A DNA stretch of 41,097 nt from Bacteroidales bacterium Bact_22 (GCA_001603665.1 LUZN01000046.1:1-41097), one strand, 5' to 3'. Shown: positions 17,159 through 25,958, counted from the stretch's first letter. Notes: generated from the sequence alone by a model not told the origin. Numbers and translations are program-made.

Positions 17159-17488
17159 CTATCCTCTGTCGTAATGCGGCATCTCTTCTGGAATGATAAT
17201 TGACAGCTCCACCAGACCCTTTATTTCGCCGTTTTCGTACCAAGGTGTCTGGTAGATAAGTTTCTTCTTACCTTTTTTTGATATGGTATAGACATTGGTT
17301 GCAGCGTGCTCCAGCATGTGACGAATAATCTGCTGTGAGCGCTCGTTGTGGCAACCCATCATGTTCTTTCCGCGCACATCACCGTTGACATCACATGAAC
17401 TGTCGTTCTGGTAAACGACATTTCCTTCAGCGTCGCTAACCGTCACCGCGACGTTTATTTCTTTGAAAAAATCGAGATTCATAGCCAT
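17159..17488 (-). CDS. Stand-alone PAS domain protein
   Basis: This 109-aa cytoplasmic protein is a single PAS fold and nothing else. It opens MAMNLDFFKEINVAVTVSDA with the EGNVVYQND strand. A Cys/His-containing GKNMMGCHNERSQQIIRHML helix follows at about 40-58, and then the last strands: YTISKKGKKKLIYQTPWYENGEIKGLVELSI. No kinase, GGDEF, HTH or transmembrane segment is attached, so it must act on a partner, or bind a ligand or cofactor. The GCHN segment recalls the CHP-type PAS motif found in DUF438-like PAS proteins, but ligand binding is unproved. Starts at 17488 or 17482 (MNLDFF) are both possible. It is convergent with the M14 peptidase gene, with only 9 bases between the stops, and divergent from the LptF/G operon. 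Confidence 0.8.
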   Translation of the reverse strand: MAMNLDFFKEINVAVTVSDAEGNVVYQNDSSCDVNGDVRGKNMMGCHNERSQQIIRHMLEHAATNVYTISKKGKKKLIYQTPWYENGEIKGLVELSIIIPEEMPHYDRG

Positions 17489-17505
17489 ATTTTTTAAATT
17501 TTTTG

Positions 17506-17513
17506 CAAATTTA
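17506..17513 (-). promoter_or_regulatory. -7 element for the PAS gene
   Basis: On the minus strand this reads TAAATTTG, a TAnnTTTG match 17 bases before the PAS start codon at 17488. No clear TTTG box is found at the expected -33 distance. It faces the LptF/G promoter in the same 84-bp gap. Confidence 0.45.
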
Positions 17514-17546
17514 CATATTTTTATATAAAAATTGAGAATTAATCGT

Positions 17547-17554
17547 TATATTTG
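17547..17554 (+). promoter_or_regulatory. -7 element for the LptF/G-glycosyltransferase-ettA operon
   Basis: TATATTTG matches TAnnTTTG. Transcription would begin near 17560, which rules out the TTG at 17552 as start codon and supports the later TTG at 17573. No convincing -33 box is seen. Confidence 0.45.
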
Positions 17555-17572
17555 CAGATTATTTCGTTTGAT

Positions 17573-19039
17573 TTGAAGAAGCTGAACATCTATATCATCA
17601 AGCAGTACATTGGCACGTTTATCTTTACGTTTTTCGTCGCCATCTTTATCCTTTTGATGCAGTTTTTATGGACTTGGGTCGATGAGTTCATCGGCAAGGG
17701 CGTGGAGTTTGCTGTGATGTTCAAGCTTTTGTTTTACACCTCGGTCACCTTCGTCCCGATGGCGTTGCCTCTGGCGATTCTGCTCTCCTCGCTGATGTGC
17801 TTCGGTAACCTCGGCGAGTATTACGAACTCGTGGCGATGAAGGCCAGCGGCATCTCGACATGGAAAGTGATGCGTCCGTTGCTTTATTTCTCATTGACAA
17901 TGAGCATCTTAGGCTTTTTCTTCTCGAATAACGTGATGCCTGTGGCGAATCTGCGGATGCAGTCGACGCTTTACGACGTGAGTCATAAAAAGATGACTTT
18001 GGAAATTCCGGAAGGCGTGTTTTACCGCGGCATCGACAAATATGTCATCAAGGTTGCGAAGAAAAGCAAGGACGGCAACTGGATGTACGACGTGATGATT
18101 TACGACCACACCGACAACAAGGGCAACGTGAAGGTGACAGTGGCCGACTCGGGCTATATGGCGATGACGCCGAGCCAGCGCGACATGATTTTCACGCTTT
18201 ACGACGGCTACAACTACAATGAGATGGTCGACGACAAAGACTACCGCACGCGCAGGCCGTTCCAGAAGATGTCATTCAAGCGTCAGCTGGTGAGTTTCGA
18301 CATGTCGCAATTCGACATGAAACATATGAACGAAGACGCCTTCAAAAAGCATCAGACGATGTTGAACATCAAGCAGTTGAATATCGCCATCGACTCATTA
18401 AATATCGCCTACGCGGAGAAAATCGAGTCGAACAATATGAGTCTGATCGGGCGTTTTCAATATCTCAACCTCGGCGTGAATGATTATGTGAAAGCCGACG
18501 AAAAAATCAGACGAAGACTTGGTACCGACATAAAAACCGATACCATTGAACAGTTCCAGTGGCCTTTGATCAGCTGTATGCCGGAGAAGGAACAGCAGCC
18601 GATCGTGAGCATGGCGTTGGTGAGCACCAACAACATGAAGGAAAACATCACCGTCATCAGCAACAACATGCAGCGCGACCGCATCAACATACGAAAACAC
18701 GAGCAGGTGCTGAACCAGAAGTTCACGCTCAGCGTGGCGTGCATCCTCTTCTTCTTCATCGGGGCACCGCTGGGAGCCATCATCCGTAAGGGCGGACTGG
18801 GCATGCCGGTGGTTGTCAGCGTGGTATTTTTCGTGATTTACTACGTCATCACCATCATCGGCGAACGAGTGGCGGTGAACGGCGACATGTCGGTATTCCT
18901 CGGCGCCTGGATCTCGTCGATAGTGCTCTTCCCTATCGGCATCTTCCTGACATTTAAAGCCACCACCGACGCAGCCTTGCTCGACGCCGAGTCGTGGAAG
19001 AAATTTTTCACAAAACGTAAAAAAAGCAACACGATATGA
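17573..19039 (+). CDS. LptF/LptG (YjgP/YjgQ) family permease
   Basis: Members of this family form the membrane part of the LptB2FG exporter, which extracts lipopolysaccharide from the inner membrane. The topology fits: three N-terminal helices (about 13-33, 53-76 and 100-120), a large periplasmic beta-jellyroll region (about 135-380), and three C-terminal helices (about 388-470, with FFFIGAPLGAIIRKGGLGMPV, a family hallmark). There is no ATG in a sensible place. The frame offers TTG at 17552, which overlaps the -7 box, and TTG at 17573, which gives MKKLNIYIIKQYIGTFIF, matching family N-termini. I chose the latter (488 aa). The stop overlaps the next ATG by 4 bases (ATGA), so translation is likely coupled to the glycosyltransferases. 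Whether it is LptF or LptG cannot be told here. Confidence 0.88.
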   Translation: MKKLNIYIIKQYIGTFIFTFFVAIFILLMQFLWTWVDEFIGKGVEFAVMFKLLFYTSVTFVPMALPLAILLSSLMCFGNLGEYYELVAMKASGISTWKVMRPLLYFSLTMSILGFFFSNNVMPVANLRMQSTLYDVSHKKMTLEIPEGVFYRGIDKYVIKVAKKSKDGNWMYDVMIYDHTDNKGNVKVTVADSGYMAMTPSQRDMIFTLYDGYNYNEMVDDKDYRTRRPFQKMSFKRQLVSFDMSQFDMKHMNEDAFKKHQTMLNIKQLNIAIDSLNIAYAEKIESNNMSLIGRFQYLNLGVNDYVKADEKIRRRLGTDIKTDTIEQFQWPLISCMPEKEQQPIVSMALVSTNNMKENITVISNNMQRDRINIRKHEQVLNQKFTLSVACILFFFIGAPLGAIIRKGGLGMPVVVSVVFFVIYYVITIIGERVAVNGDMSVFLGAWISSIVLFPIGIFLTFKATTDAALLDAESWKKFFTKRKKSNTI

Positions 19040-20256
19040 ATATCCTTCTGTTATGCAACAAATCGCCGTATCCGCCGAGTGAAGGCGGTCCGATGGCCAT
19101 GAACAGCGTCATCACGGGTCTGCTCGAGGCCGGTCACACAGTGAAAGTGATGGCTTTCAACAGCGAAAAGTATCATGTCGACATTGAAAGCATTCCGGAG
19201 GATTATCGTAAGAAGACAAGAATAGAGTTTGTCGATATCGACCTTAAAATCAGGCCGAAAGAGGCGTTTAAGAACCTGTTTTCCGATGAGTCGTACCATG
19301 TGAAGAGATTCATTTCGGAAGAGTTTAATGAAAGACTGATAAAAGTCCTGAAAAAAGAGCGTTTCGACGTGGTGCAGCTCGAGATGATCTACATGACGCC
19401 TTACATCGACACCATCCGCGAGCATTCAAAGGCTACGATAGTGTTGCGCGCGCATAACGTGGAGCATAAGATTTGGGAACGCATGGCAAAGAAGACGTTT
19501 TTCTTTGCTAAACGCTGGTATATCAATCACTTAGTGCGTACTTTACGTAATTACGAGATGAGTGTTTTGGATAAGGTCGACGGCATCGCAGCCATCACCT
19601 TGACCGACGCGGCTTACTTCCGTCGCGTAACCGCGACACCGGTCATCGACCTGCCTTTCGGCGTCGACATCGACAAGTTCCAGCCGGTGTTTGAGGTCGG
19701 CGACACCCCTACGTTCTACCATATCGGCTCCATGAACTGGATGCCTAACGAGGAGGCCATCAAGTGGTTCTTGAAAAACGTCTGGGACGCAGTGCAGAAG
19801 CGCGTGCCCGAGGCGCAGCTCTATCTCGCAGGGCGTAACATGCCGCGCTGGCTTCGCAAGACGAAGAAGAAAAACGTGATAGTGGTGGGCGAAGTGCCTG
19901 ACGCTCATGAGTTTGTGAACGAACACAACATCGCTATCGTGCCTCTCCTCTCGGGAAGCGGCATGCGTATCAAGATCATCGAGTCGATGGCGCTGGGCAA
20001 GACCGTCATCACCACGCTGGTGGGCGCCGAGGGCATTCAATACTCAGAGTTTGAGGATATCATCATCGCCGACAACGTGCCGAAGATGGTGGAGAACATC
20101 TGCAGGCTGTATCAGCACCCTGAGGAAGCCGAGGCGATAGGATTGAACGCCAGACGACTTGTCGAAGAATTATATGATAACAAGAAGATTATCAATAGGT
20201 TGGAGATTTTCTACAACGAGTTGAAATCTAAGAGAGAGATAACGGTTTTGAACTAA
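19036..20256 (+). CDS. Glycosyltransferase family 4-like protein (first of two)
   Basis: This 406-aa cytoplasmic or membrane-associated glycosyltransferase has the GT-B fold. The N-terminal domain opens MNILLLCNKSPYPPSEGGPM with the glycine-rich acceptor loop. The C-terminal nucleotide-sugar domain shows TFYHIGSMNWMPNEEAIKWF and the donor-binding segment LSGSGMRIKIIESMALGKT, where Glu contacts the nucleotide ribose. Family GT4 enzymes build surface polysaccharide or LPS glycans. The donor and acceptor cannot be read from sequence. The start overlaps the LptF/G gene by 4 bases and the stop overlaps the next glycosyltransferase by 1 base (TAATG). The three genes are therefore one translationally coupled unit, consistent with a role in envelope glycan assembly. 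Confidence 0.88.
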   Translation: MNILLLCNKSPYPPSEGGPMAMNSVITGLLEAGHTVKVMAFNSEKYHVDIESIPEDYRKKTRIEFVDIDLKIRPKEAFKNLFSDESYHVKRFISEEFNERLIKVLKKERFDVVQLEMIYMTPYIDTIREHSKATIVLRAHNVEHKIWERMAKKTFFFAKRWYINHLVRTLRNYEMSVLDKVDGIAAITLTDAAYFRRVTATPVIDLPFGVDIDKFQPVFEVGDTPTFYHIGSMNWMPNEEAIKWFLKNVWDAVQKRVPEAQLYLAGRNMPRWLRKTKKKNVIVVGEVPDAHEFVNEHNIAIVPLLSGSGMRIKIIESMALGKTVITTLVGAEGIQYSEFEDIIIADNVPKMVENICRLYQHPEEAEAIGLNARRLVEELYDNKKIINRLEIFYNELKSKREITVLN

Positions 20257-21440
20257 TGAAGATATTTGTCCTTTTACCGAGAATCCCGTGGCCGCTTGAG
20301 AAAGGCGACAAGCTGAGGGCTTACAACCAGATCAAGCAGCTCGCGAAGAACAACGAGATCATCCTTTGCGCCTTGAACGACGACAAGAAGGTCGACAAGC
20401 AAGCCGCTTTTCAGGCCATGCAGCCTTATTGCTCATCGGTGAACTTCATCGACCTGCCTAAGATCGGCATCCTGTTCAACGTTTTCAGGTCGTATCTGAT
20501 TGGTTTGCCTATACAATGCGGCTATTTCTACAGCTCGAAGGCAAAACACAAGGTGCATGAGCTCATCAGGCACCACAAGCCCGACATGCTCTTCGGTCAG
20601 CTTCTGCGCGTAGCGCCATATCTTCATAAGGTAAAAATACCGAAAACCATTGACTATCAAGATGTTTTCTCGATGGGAATGAAACGTCGCGCCGAGATAG
20701 CTGGCATCTTCACACGTCCGTTATTCGAGATGGAATATAACCGTCTGAAGAAATATGAGCGCCGTGTCTTCGACGAGTTCGACGTCAAGACCATCATCAG
20801 TGAGCCCGACAGGGCCAATATCGACCATCCGCAAAGAAATAAGATACTCATCGTGCCTAACGGCGTCGATCATGAGTATTACAAACCTCAGGAAAGGGAT
20901 AAGAAATACGACATCGTGTTTACCGGTAACATGGGCTATGCACCTAACGTCAACGCGGTGGAGTTTCTGGCTTATGAGATCATGCCAAAGGTGTGGGAGA
21001 CCCTCCCCGATGCCAAGCTCTACATCGCCGGCGCCCAGCCCGACCCGCGCGTCAAGAAGGTGGCTGATGAGAATATCATAGTTAGCGGCTGGATCGACGA
21101 CATGCGCGACGCATACGCCCAGAGCCGCATCTTCATCGCCCCGATGCGCATCGGAACGGGACTGCAGAACAAGCTCCTGGAGGCAATGTCGATGAAGATC
21201 CCGTGCATCACGACATCCCTTGCCAACGGCTCGCTCCACGCCGTCAACGGAAAGGAAATACTTGTCGACAATAGCTCTTCGGAACTCGCAGCCGATATCG
21301 TGTACCTCCTGCGGCGTCCCGACAAGGCCGCGGAGCTCGCCGAGGAAGGCTATAACTTCGTGAACCGTGTCTACGACTGGGGAGCAGCGACAAAGATCAT
21401 GGAAGACGCGATGAATCAGGTTTTGGATAAAAATAAGTGA
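20256..21440 (+). CDS. Glycosyltransferase, TIGR03087-like (second of two)
   Basis: This 394-aa GT-B glycosyltransferase is related to, but clearly different from, the preceding one. It opens MKIFVLLPRIPWPLEKGDKL, the N-terminal pattern of the sugar transferases that were first named for PEP-CTERM/EpsH systems (TIGR03087). There is no exosortase in this window, so that name says nothing about the pathway. The donor domain carries YDIVFTGNMGYAPNVNAVEFL and IGTGLQNKLLEAMSMKIPCIT with the conserved Glu. It starts one base inside the previous stop and ends 2 bases before ettA. The two enzymes probably add consecutive sugars to one glycan. Confidence 0.87.
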   Translation: MKIFVLLPRIPWPLEKGDKLRAYNQIKQLAKNNEIILCALNDDKKVDKQAAFQAMQPYCSSVNFIDLPKIGILFNVFRSYLIGLPIQCGYFYSSKAKHKVHELIRHHKPDMLFGQLLRVAPYLHKVKIPKTIDYQDVFSMGMKRRAEIAGIFTRPLFEMEYNRLKKYERRVFDEFDVKTIISEPDRANIDHPQRNKILIVPNGVDHEYYKPQERDKKYDIVFTGNMGYAPNVNAVEFLAYEIMPKVWETLPDAKLYIAGAQPDPRVKKVADENIIVSGWIDDMRDAYAQSRIFIAPMRIGTGLQNKLLEAMSMKIPCITTSLANGSLHAVNGKEILVDNSSSELAADIVYLLRRPDKAAELAEEGYNFVNRVYDWGAATKIMEDAMNQVLDKNK

Positions 21441-21442
21441 TT

Positions 21443-23116
21443 ATGGCACAGACTGACGATAAAAAGATAATCTTCTCGATGGTAGGAGTGAGCAAAATCA
21501 TCCCGCCGTCACGACAGATTCTGAAAGATATTTACCTCTCGTTTTTCTATGGAGCGAAGATAGGCATCATCGGCCTGAACGGCGCCGGAAAATCGACGCT
21601 TCTGCGTATCATCGCCGGCAAAGAGAAGTCATATAACGGCGAGGTGGTGTTCTCACCAGGATATTCCGTGGGCATGCTCGACCAGGAGCCTGCACTCGAC
21701 GACAGCAAGACAGTGCGCCAGGTGGTGGAAGAAGGTGCGCAGGAAGTCGTGGATATGCTCAAGGAATACGAAGAGATAAGCAACAAGTTCGCTGAACCAG
21801 ACGCCGACTTCGACAAACTCATCGAACGACAAGGCGAACTCACCGAGCTCATTGAACAGCACGACGGATGGAACCTCGACAGCAAGCTCGAGCGCGCCAT
21901 GGACGCACTCAACTGCCCCGACGGCGACACTCCTGTGAAGAACCTCTCAGGAGGTGAGCGTCGTCGCGTAGCTTTGGTTCGTCTGCTTCTGCAGGAACCT
22001 GATATTTTGCTCCTCGACGAGCCAACCAACCACCTCGATGCGGAGGCCATCGAATGGCTCGAAAAGCATCTGCAGCAATACAAAGGCACAGTCATCGCTG
22101 TGACTCACGACCGTTACTTCCTCGACCATGTGGCAGGCTGGATCCTCGAACTCGACCGCGGCGAAGGCATCCCGTGGAAAGGCAACTACTCGTCGTGGCT
22201 CGACCAGAAGACACAGCGCATGGCGATGGAGGAAAAGACCGAAAGCAAGCGTCGCAAGACTTTGGAACGTGAGCTCGAGTGGGTGCGCATGGCGCCGAAG
22301 GCTCGTCACGCCAAGGGCAAGGCACGTCTGGAGTCGTACGAGAAGATGCTCAACGAAGACGTGAAAGAGAAAGAAGAGAAACTTGAGATATACATCCCGA
22401 ACGGCGACCGTCTAGGCAACAAAGTCATTGAGGCTAAGAACGTTACAAAAGCCTTCGGCGACAAAGTTCTGTTCGAAAACCTCAGCTTCAGCCTGCCTCC
22501 GGCTGGCATCGTGGGCGTCATCGGACCTAACGGTGCAGGAAAAACAACCCTCTTCCGCATGATCATGGGTCTCGAGAAGCCTGATTCGGGCACCTTCGAG
22601 GTCGGTGAGACCGTGAAGATAGGCTATGTCGACCAACAACATGCCGAGATCGACCCTGAAAAGACCGTCTGGGAGGTGATTTCCGGCGGAAATGAGCTCA
22701 TCCAGCTCGGCAAGCGTACCATGCCTTCGCGAGCCTACGTCTCGAGATTCAACTTCGGTGGCGACGCTCAGCAAAAGAAAGCTGGCGTGCTCTCTGGCGG
22801 AGAAAGAAACCGCATGCATCTCGCCTTGACGTTGAAGCAGGAAGCCAACGTGCTTCTCCTCGACGAGCCGACCAACGACATCGACGTCAACACTTTACGT
22901 GCCTTGGAAGAAGGTCTGGAAAACTTCGCAGGCTGCGCCGTCATCATCTCGCACGACCGCTGGTTCCTCGACCGTATCGCAACTCACATCTTGGCATTCG
23001 AAGGCGACTCGCAGGTTTATTTCTTCGAAGGAAGCTATTCGGAATACGAGGAGAATAAGATAAAACGTCTTGGTAATCAACAACCTAAGAGGTTCAGATA
23101 CAAAAAACTGATGTAA
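21443..23116 (+). CDS. ettA: Energy-dependent translational throttle protein EttA (ABC-F)
   Basis: EttA is a cytoplasmic ABC-F ATPase that binds the ribosomal E site and gates entry into elongation according to the ADP/ATP ratio. Both nucleotide domains are complete. The first has Walker A GLNGAGKST, signature LSGGERRR and Walker B ILLLDEPTNHLDAEAIEWLE. The second has GPNGAGKTT, LSGGERNR and VLLLDEPTNDIDVNTL. The arm/linker region lies between them, and no membrane segment is present. I start at ATG 21443 (557 aa), which gives MAQTDDKKIIFSMVGVSKII, parallel to E. coli EttA. The frame also offers GTG at 21437, overlapping the upstream stop. It is co-directional with the glycosyltransferases, 2 bases after the stop. 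A link between ribosome energy control and envelope glycan genes is unusual and may simply be operon packing. Confidence 0.95.
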   Translation: MAQTDDKKIIFSMVGVSKIIPPSRQILKDIYLSFFYGAKIGIIGLNGAGKSTLLRIIAGKEKSYNGEVVFSPGYSVGMLDQEPALDDSKTVRQVVEEGAQEVVDMLKEYEEISNKFAEPDADFDKLIERQGELTELIEQHDGWNLDSKLERAMDALNCPDGDTPVKNLSGGERRRVALVRLLLQEPDILLLDEPTNHLDAEAIEWLEKHLQQYKGTVIAVTHDRYFLDHVAGWILELDRGEGIPWKGNYSSWLDQKTQRMAMEEKTESKRRKTLERELEWVRMAPKARHAKGKARLESYEKMLNEDVKEKEEKLEIYIPNGDRLGNKVIEAKNVTKAFGDKVLFENLSFSLPPAGIVGVIGPNGAGKTTLFRMIMGLEKPDSGTFEVGETVKIGYVDQQHAEIDPEKTVWEVISGGNELIQLGKRTMPSRAYVSRFNFGGDAQQKKAGVLSGGERNRMHLALTLKQEANVLLLDEPTNDIDVNTLRALEEGLENFAGCAVIISHDRWFLDRIATHILAFEGDSQVYFFEGSYSEYEENKIKRLGNQQPKRFRYKKLM

Positions 23117-23117
23117 C

Positions 23118-23417
23118 ATGAACGACGAGAAACCGACAAAATTGCAAGTCTACAGCTGGTATCTGCGCGGCAAGAAAGCCTTCCGCGGCAAGTTCAAAAA
23201 TCATTATGAAGTTGCTGCGCAATGGTACGAAAAAGCTGCCAAAGCCGGTAACAAAGACGCTATGTACGAGTTGGGGATGTGCTATCTGCGTGGCGAGGGT
23301 GTGCCGAAGGACGACTACACGGCCTACACCTGGTTCCGCGAAGCCGGTCACAACGGTCATCCCGACGGACAATATCTCGCCGACGACATGCTTCGAGTAC
23401 ATGAAATGATGCTGTGA
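23118..23417 (+). CDS. Small Sel1-repeat protein
   Basis: This 99-aa protein begins MNDEKPTKLQVYSWYLRGKK and lacks a signal peptide, so it is cytoplasmic. Two Sel1-like helical repeats are visible: NHYEVAAQWYEKAAKAGNKD (about 31-50), then AMYELGMCYLRGEGVPKDDY (51-70), followed by AYTWFREAGHNGHPDGQYLA. Sel1 repeats act as protein-protein adaptors, and no enzymatic residues are present. It starts 1 base after the ettA stop and is the last gene of that operon. Its partner is not known. Confidence 0.8.
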   Translation: MNDEKPTKLQVYSWYLRGKKAFRGKFKNHYEVAAQWYEKAAKAGNKDAMYELGMCYLRGEGVPKDDYTAYTWFREAGHNGHPDGQYLADDMLRVHEMML

Positions 23418-23432
23418 TTTAAAATTTAAGAT

Positions 23433-25046
23433 ATGAAGAAAATTATTACCACATTTATTGCTATCTTACTGACAATCAACGCTTTCGCGTTAGATGTCTG
23501 GGACGGCACCGCCTCACCTTGGACGCATGGCACAGGCGTGAGCAGCGACCCATATCTCATCGAAACGGCCGAAAATCTGGCTTATCTTGCCCAGAAAGTC
23601 AACGAAGGCTATCAGGCACAAGGCATGGAGGTCTTCAGATACACATATTTTCTGTTGACTGACGACTTGGACCTCAACAACATCAACTGGACACCTATCG
23701 GAAACGTCAACATGAACATGAATGGCTATTATTTTGCCGGTATCTTCGATGGCTGGTATCATAACATCGACCACTTGAAGATTCAGACGAGCGCTGATGT
23801 CTGCGGCCTGTTTTGCGGATTGGGCGGAGAACAGGGACCTCCACCAGGAGACAGGACAGGTGTGATTAAGCATCTATCTGTGACCAATGGCAATATCATA
23901 TCCACTGGTACGGGAGTGGGCGGCATCGTTGGAGCTATCGCCGGCGAAGCATTTGTTTATCAATGCAGTTTCTCAGGCACCATCAGCGTGAGCAACAGCG
24001 GTTCTTATTGCGGTGCGGGTGGCATTGCAGCAGCCGCAGCCGAAAATGCAGGCATCGATGAATGTTCATTCCACGGAAGCATCAGCGCGACCAACAACGG
24101 AAGTTTCACTGGCGCTGCAGGAGCCGGCGGCATAGTTGGAATAGCGATGGACAATGCATCGATAAGCCAATGCTATAACACCGCCACCATCACAGGCAAC
24201 GCATTCATGTTAAGCGTGGCAGCAGGCATAGTAGGCGCCACTTTGCAGGAAAACAATGTGAGCGTTCAAAGTTGCTACAACGTTGGAACAGTAAACGCCG
24301 GCACCAAAGGCGGCATCTTCGGTATGGTGAGCCCCATCAACCCGACAAAAGACGAAACATCTATCAACGTAAACAACTGTTTCTACCTCAACACCTGCGG
24401 TGGAACCACCAACTACGGCACCAGCATGACATCAGCCGAGATGCAGACCGAGCAGTTTAAGAACCAGATCGACATGAGCTCGCACGCTTTCGTGATGGAC
24501 AACGGCACCAATAACGGCTACCCCATCCACGCACTCACCGGCTTCATGCTTTTTGAAGCAAAAGACGTGACATCGCATACAGCCACATTGTCGGCCAATT
24601 TACATCCCGGAAACGCTTCATTCTCAAGGGCTTACTTTTTCTACGACAACGAAGTAGGCACCGATTATCATGAGGTCGAGATTGGCACTGAAGGATATGT
24701 AGAAGCCATCATCGAAAATCTCGAGCCAAATACAGCCTACATGTTTTCCATGAGCGCAGAGTATTCCGATGGCGGTTTTGTCGGGTTCAGTCCACATTGG
24801 TTCATGACCTCCGACAACACTGGAATTGCCGAAATTTCTAATTCCGATATTTGCATCTATCCTAACCCGACATCAGATTTTATTTTCATAGAAAATATTG
24901 AGCCTCAATTGGTTACAATTTATTCCCTTGAAGGAAAAATGATAAAAACTATTGAAAACACCAATATTATTGATGTTAGGGATTTGAATAAGGGGATTTA
25001 CCTTATTAATATAGATGGAATAATGAAACGAATTATCGTTATTTAG
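23433..25046 (+). CDS. Secreted repeat protein (GLUG-like) with T9SS sorting domain
   Basis: This 537-aa cell-surface protein has a signal peptide (MKKIITTFIAILLTINAFA). The opening WDGTASPWTHGTGVSSDPYLIETAENLAYLAQKV-type segment is typical of Bacteroidetes surface proteins with GLUG-like repeats. Glycine-rich repeats of the GGIVGAIAGEAF / GGIAAAAAENAGIDECSFHGSI / GGIVGIAMDNASISQCYNTATI type fill about 150-290 and likely form a beta-helix. A fibronectin III-like domain follows (about 366-460), and then a T9SS type A sorting domain (ICIYPNPTSDFIFIENI ... KGIYLINIDG). The sorting end is visibly AT-richer than the rest. The binding target is unknown. It follows the Sel1 gene by 15 bases. The 3' end overlaps deoC by 8 bases on the other strand. 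Confidence 0.82.
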   Translation: MKKIITTFIAILLTINAFALDVWDGTASPWTHGTGVSSDPYLIETAENLAYLAQKVNEGYQAQGMEVFRYTYFLLTDDLDLNNINWTPIGNVNMNMNGYYFAGIFDGWYHNIDHLKIQTSADVCGLFCGLGGEQGPPPGDRTGVIKHLSVTNGNIISTGTGVGGIVGAIAGEAFVYQCSFSGTISVSNSGSYCGAGGIAAAAAENAGIDECSFHGSISATNNGSFTGAAGAGGIVGIAMDNASISQCYNTATITGNAFMLSVAAGIVGATLQENNVSVQSCYNVGTVNAGTKGGIFGMVSPINPTKDETSINVNNCFYLNTCGGTTNYGTSMTSAEMQTEQFKNQIDMSSHAFVMDNGTNNGYPIHALTGFMLFEAKDVTSHTATLSANLHPGNASFSRAYFFYDNEVGTDYHEVEIGTEGYVEAIIENLEPNTAYMFSMSAEYSDGGFVGFSPHWFMTSDNTGIAEISNSDICIYPNPTSDFIFIENIEPQLVTIYSLEGKMIKTIENTNIIDVRDLNKGIYLINIDGIMKRIIVI

Positions 25047-25881
25047 TCAGTTCCTCCATCACCTTGCCGGCTAAACGGCTGGTTCCGACGCGGAAATAGT
25101 TCTTGTTGAGCCATTTCTCGCCGAGGACGTCTTTCACGATATAATAATAGGTGAGCGCGTCTTCGATCGTCGACATGCCGCCCGCTGGTTTGAAGCCAAC
25201 CATCTGACCTGTCGCTTCGTAGTATTCCTTAATGGTGTCGCACATGATGAGAGCCGCCATAGGCGTTGCATTTACAGCGATTTTTCCTGTCGAAGTCTTG
25301 ATGAAATCAGCACCCGCCAAGATAGCTAACTCGCTGGCTTTACGGATGTTTTCGACAGTTTTCAGTTCGCCTGTCTCCAAAATAACCTTCAGTTGAACTG
25401 GAGCCTTGCAGATTTCACGAATTGCCTGGATTTCATTATAAACTTCATCGTAATTTCCTTCGAGGAAAGTGCCGCGTGAAATCACCATATCGACCTCGTC
25501 GGCGCCCTGCTCAACGCAATATGCGACCTCTTTTTTCTTCAAATCGAACGGCATCTGTCCCGAAGGGAAGCAGCAAGCCACCGTAGCGACCTTTATTCCG
25601 CTGCCTTTCAACAAACCCTTGGCCTGCTTCACAAACGGACTGTAGATGCAGATTGCTGGAACCGAGATTCCCATGCTATTCTTCTGAAAATCAATGGCTT
25701 TGGCGCAAAATTCTTCAATCTTCTTGGCATTGTCGAACGCCTCAAGAGTGGTGAAGTCGATGCTCTGGAAAATGGTCTTCAACGCCTCGCGTCGGTCGCT
25801 GCTTTTGCCTTGTTTTTCAATGATTTGCGCAATTCTTGCCTGAAGTTCCTCTTCGGTATGATTGTAAGATTTGAAGTTCAT
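25039..25881 (-). CDS. deoC: Deoxyribose-phosphate aldolase
   Basis: DeoC cleaves 2-deoxyribose-5-phosphate to glyceraldehyde-3-phosphate and acetaldehyde in deoxynucleoside breakdown. The 280-aa form carries the Schiff-base lysine in GADFIKTSTGK (FIKTSTG motif) and the TIM-barrel segments VATVACCFPSGQMPFDLKK, ADEVDMVISRGTFLEG, QLKVILETGEL and MVGFKPAGGMST. The last of these holds the second conserved lysine. ATG 25881 (MNFKSYNHTEEELQARIAQ) is preferred over the open frame to 25908, because the -7 box lies at 25906-25913. No other nucleoside catabolic enzyme is adjacent, although the Gate-domain membrane protein at 27039 might act on related compounds (inference). Confidence 0.95.
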   Translation of the reverse strand: MNFKSYNHTEEELQARIAQIIEKQGKSSDRREALKTIFQSIDFTTLEAFDNAKKIEEFCAKAIDFQKNSMGISVPAICIYSPFVKQAKGLLKGSGIKVATVACCFPSGQMPFDLKKKEVAYCVEQGADEVDMVISRGTFLEGNYDEVYNEIQAIREICKAPVQLKVILETGELKTVENIRKASELAILAGADFIKTSTGKIAVNATPMAALIMCDTIKEYYEATGQMVGFKPAGGMSTIEDALTYYYIVKDVLGEKWLNKNYFRVGTSRLAGKVMEELTK

Positions 25882-25905
25882 AATTTTATTATTTTTAACA
25901 ACATG

Positions 25906-25913
25906 CAAAGATA
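25906..25913 (-). promoter_or_regulatory. -7 element for deoC
   Basis: On the minus strand it reads TATCTTTG, matching TAnnTTTG. It would give a leader of about 18 nt before ATG 25881 and rules out the longer start at 25908. It is back to back with the -7 box of the porin-like gene at 25927-25934. Confidence 0.5.
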
Positions 25914-25926
25914 GGAAAAAATTTCT

Positions 25927-25934
25927 TAATTTTG
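25927..25934 (+). promoter_or_regulatory. -7 element for the porin-like gene
   Basis: TAATTTTG matches TAnnTTTG and lies 24 bases before ATG 25959. That distance supports the signal-peptide start over the open frame beginning at 25932. No -33 TTTG is visible. Confidence 0.5.
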
Positions 25935-25958
25935 CAGCGAATTTCGATAATTTTTCTC

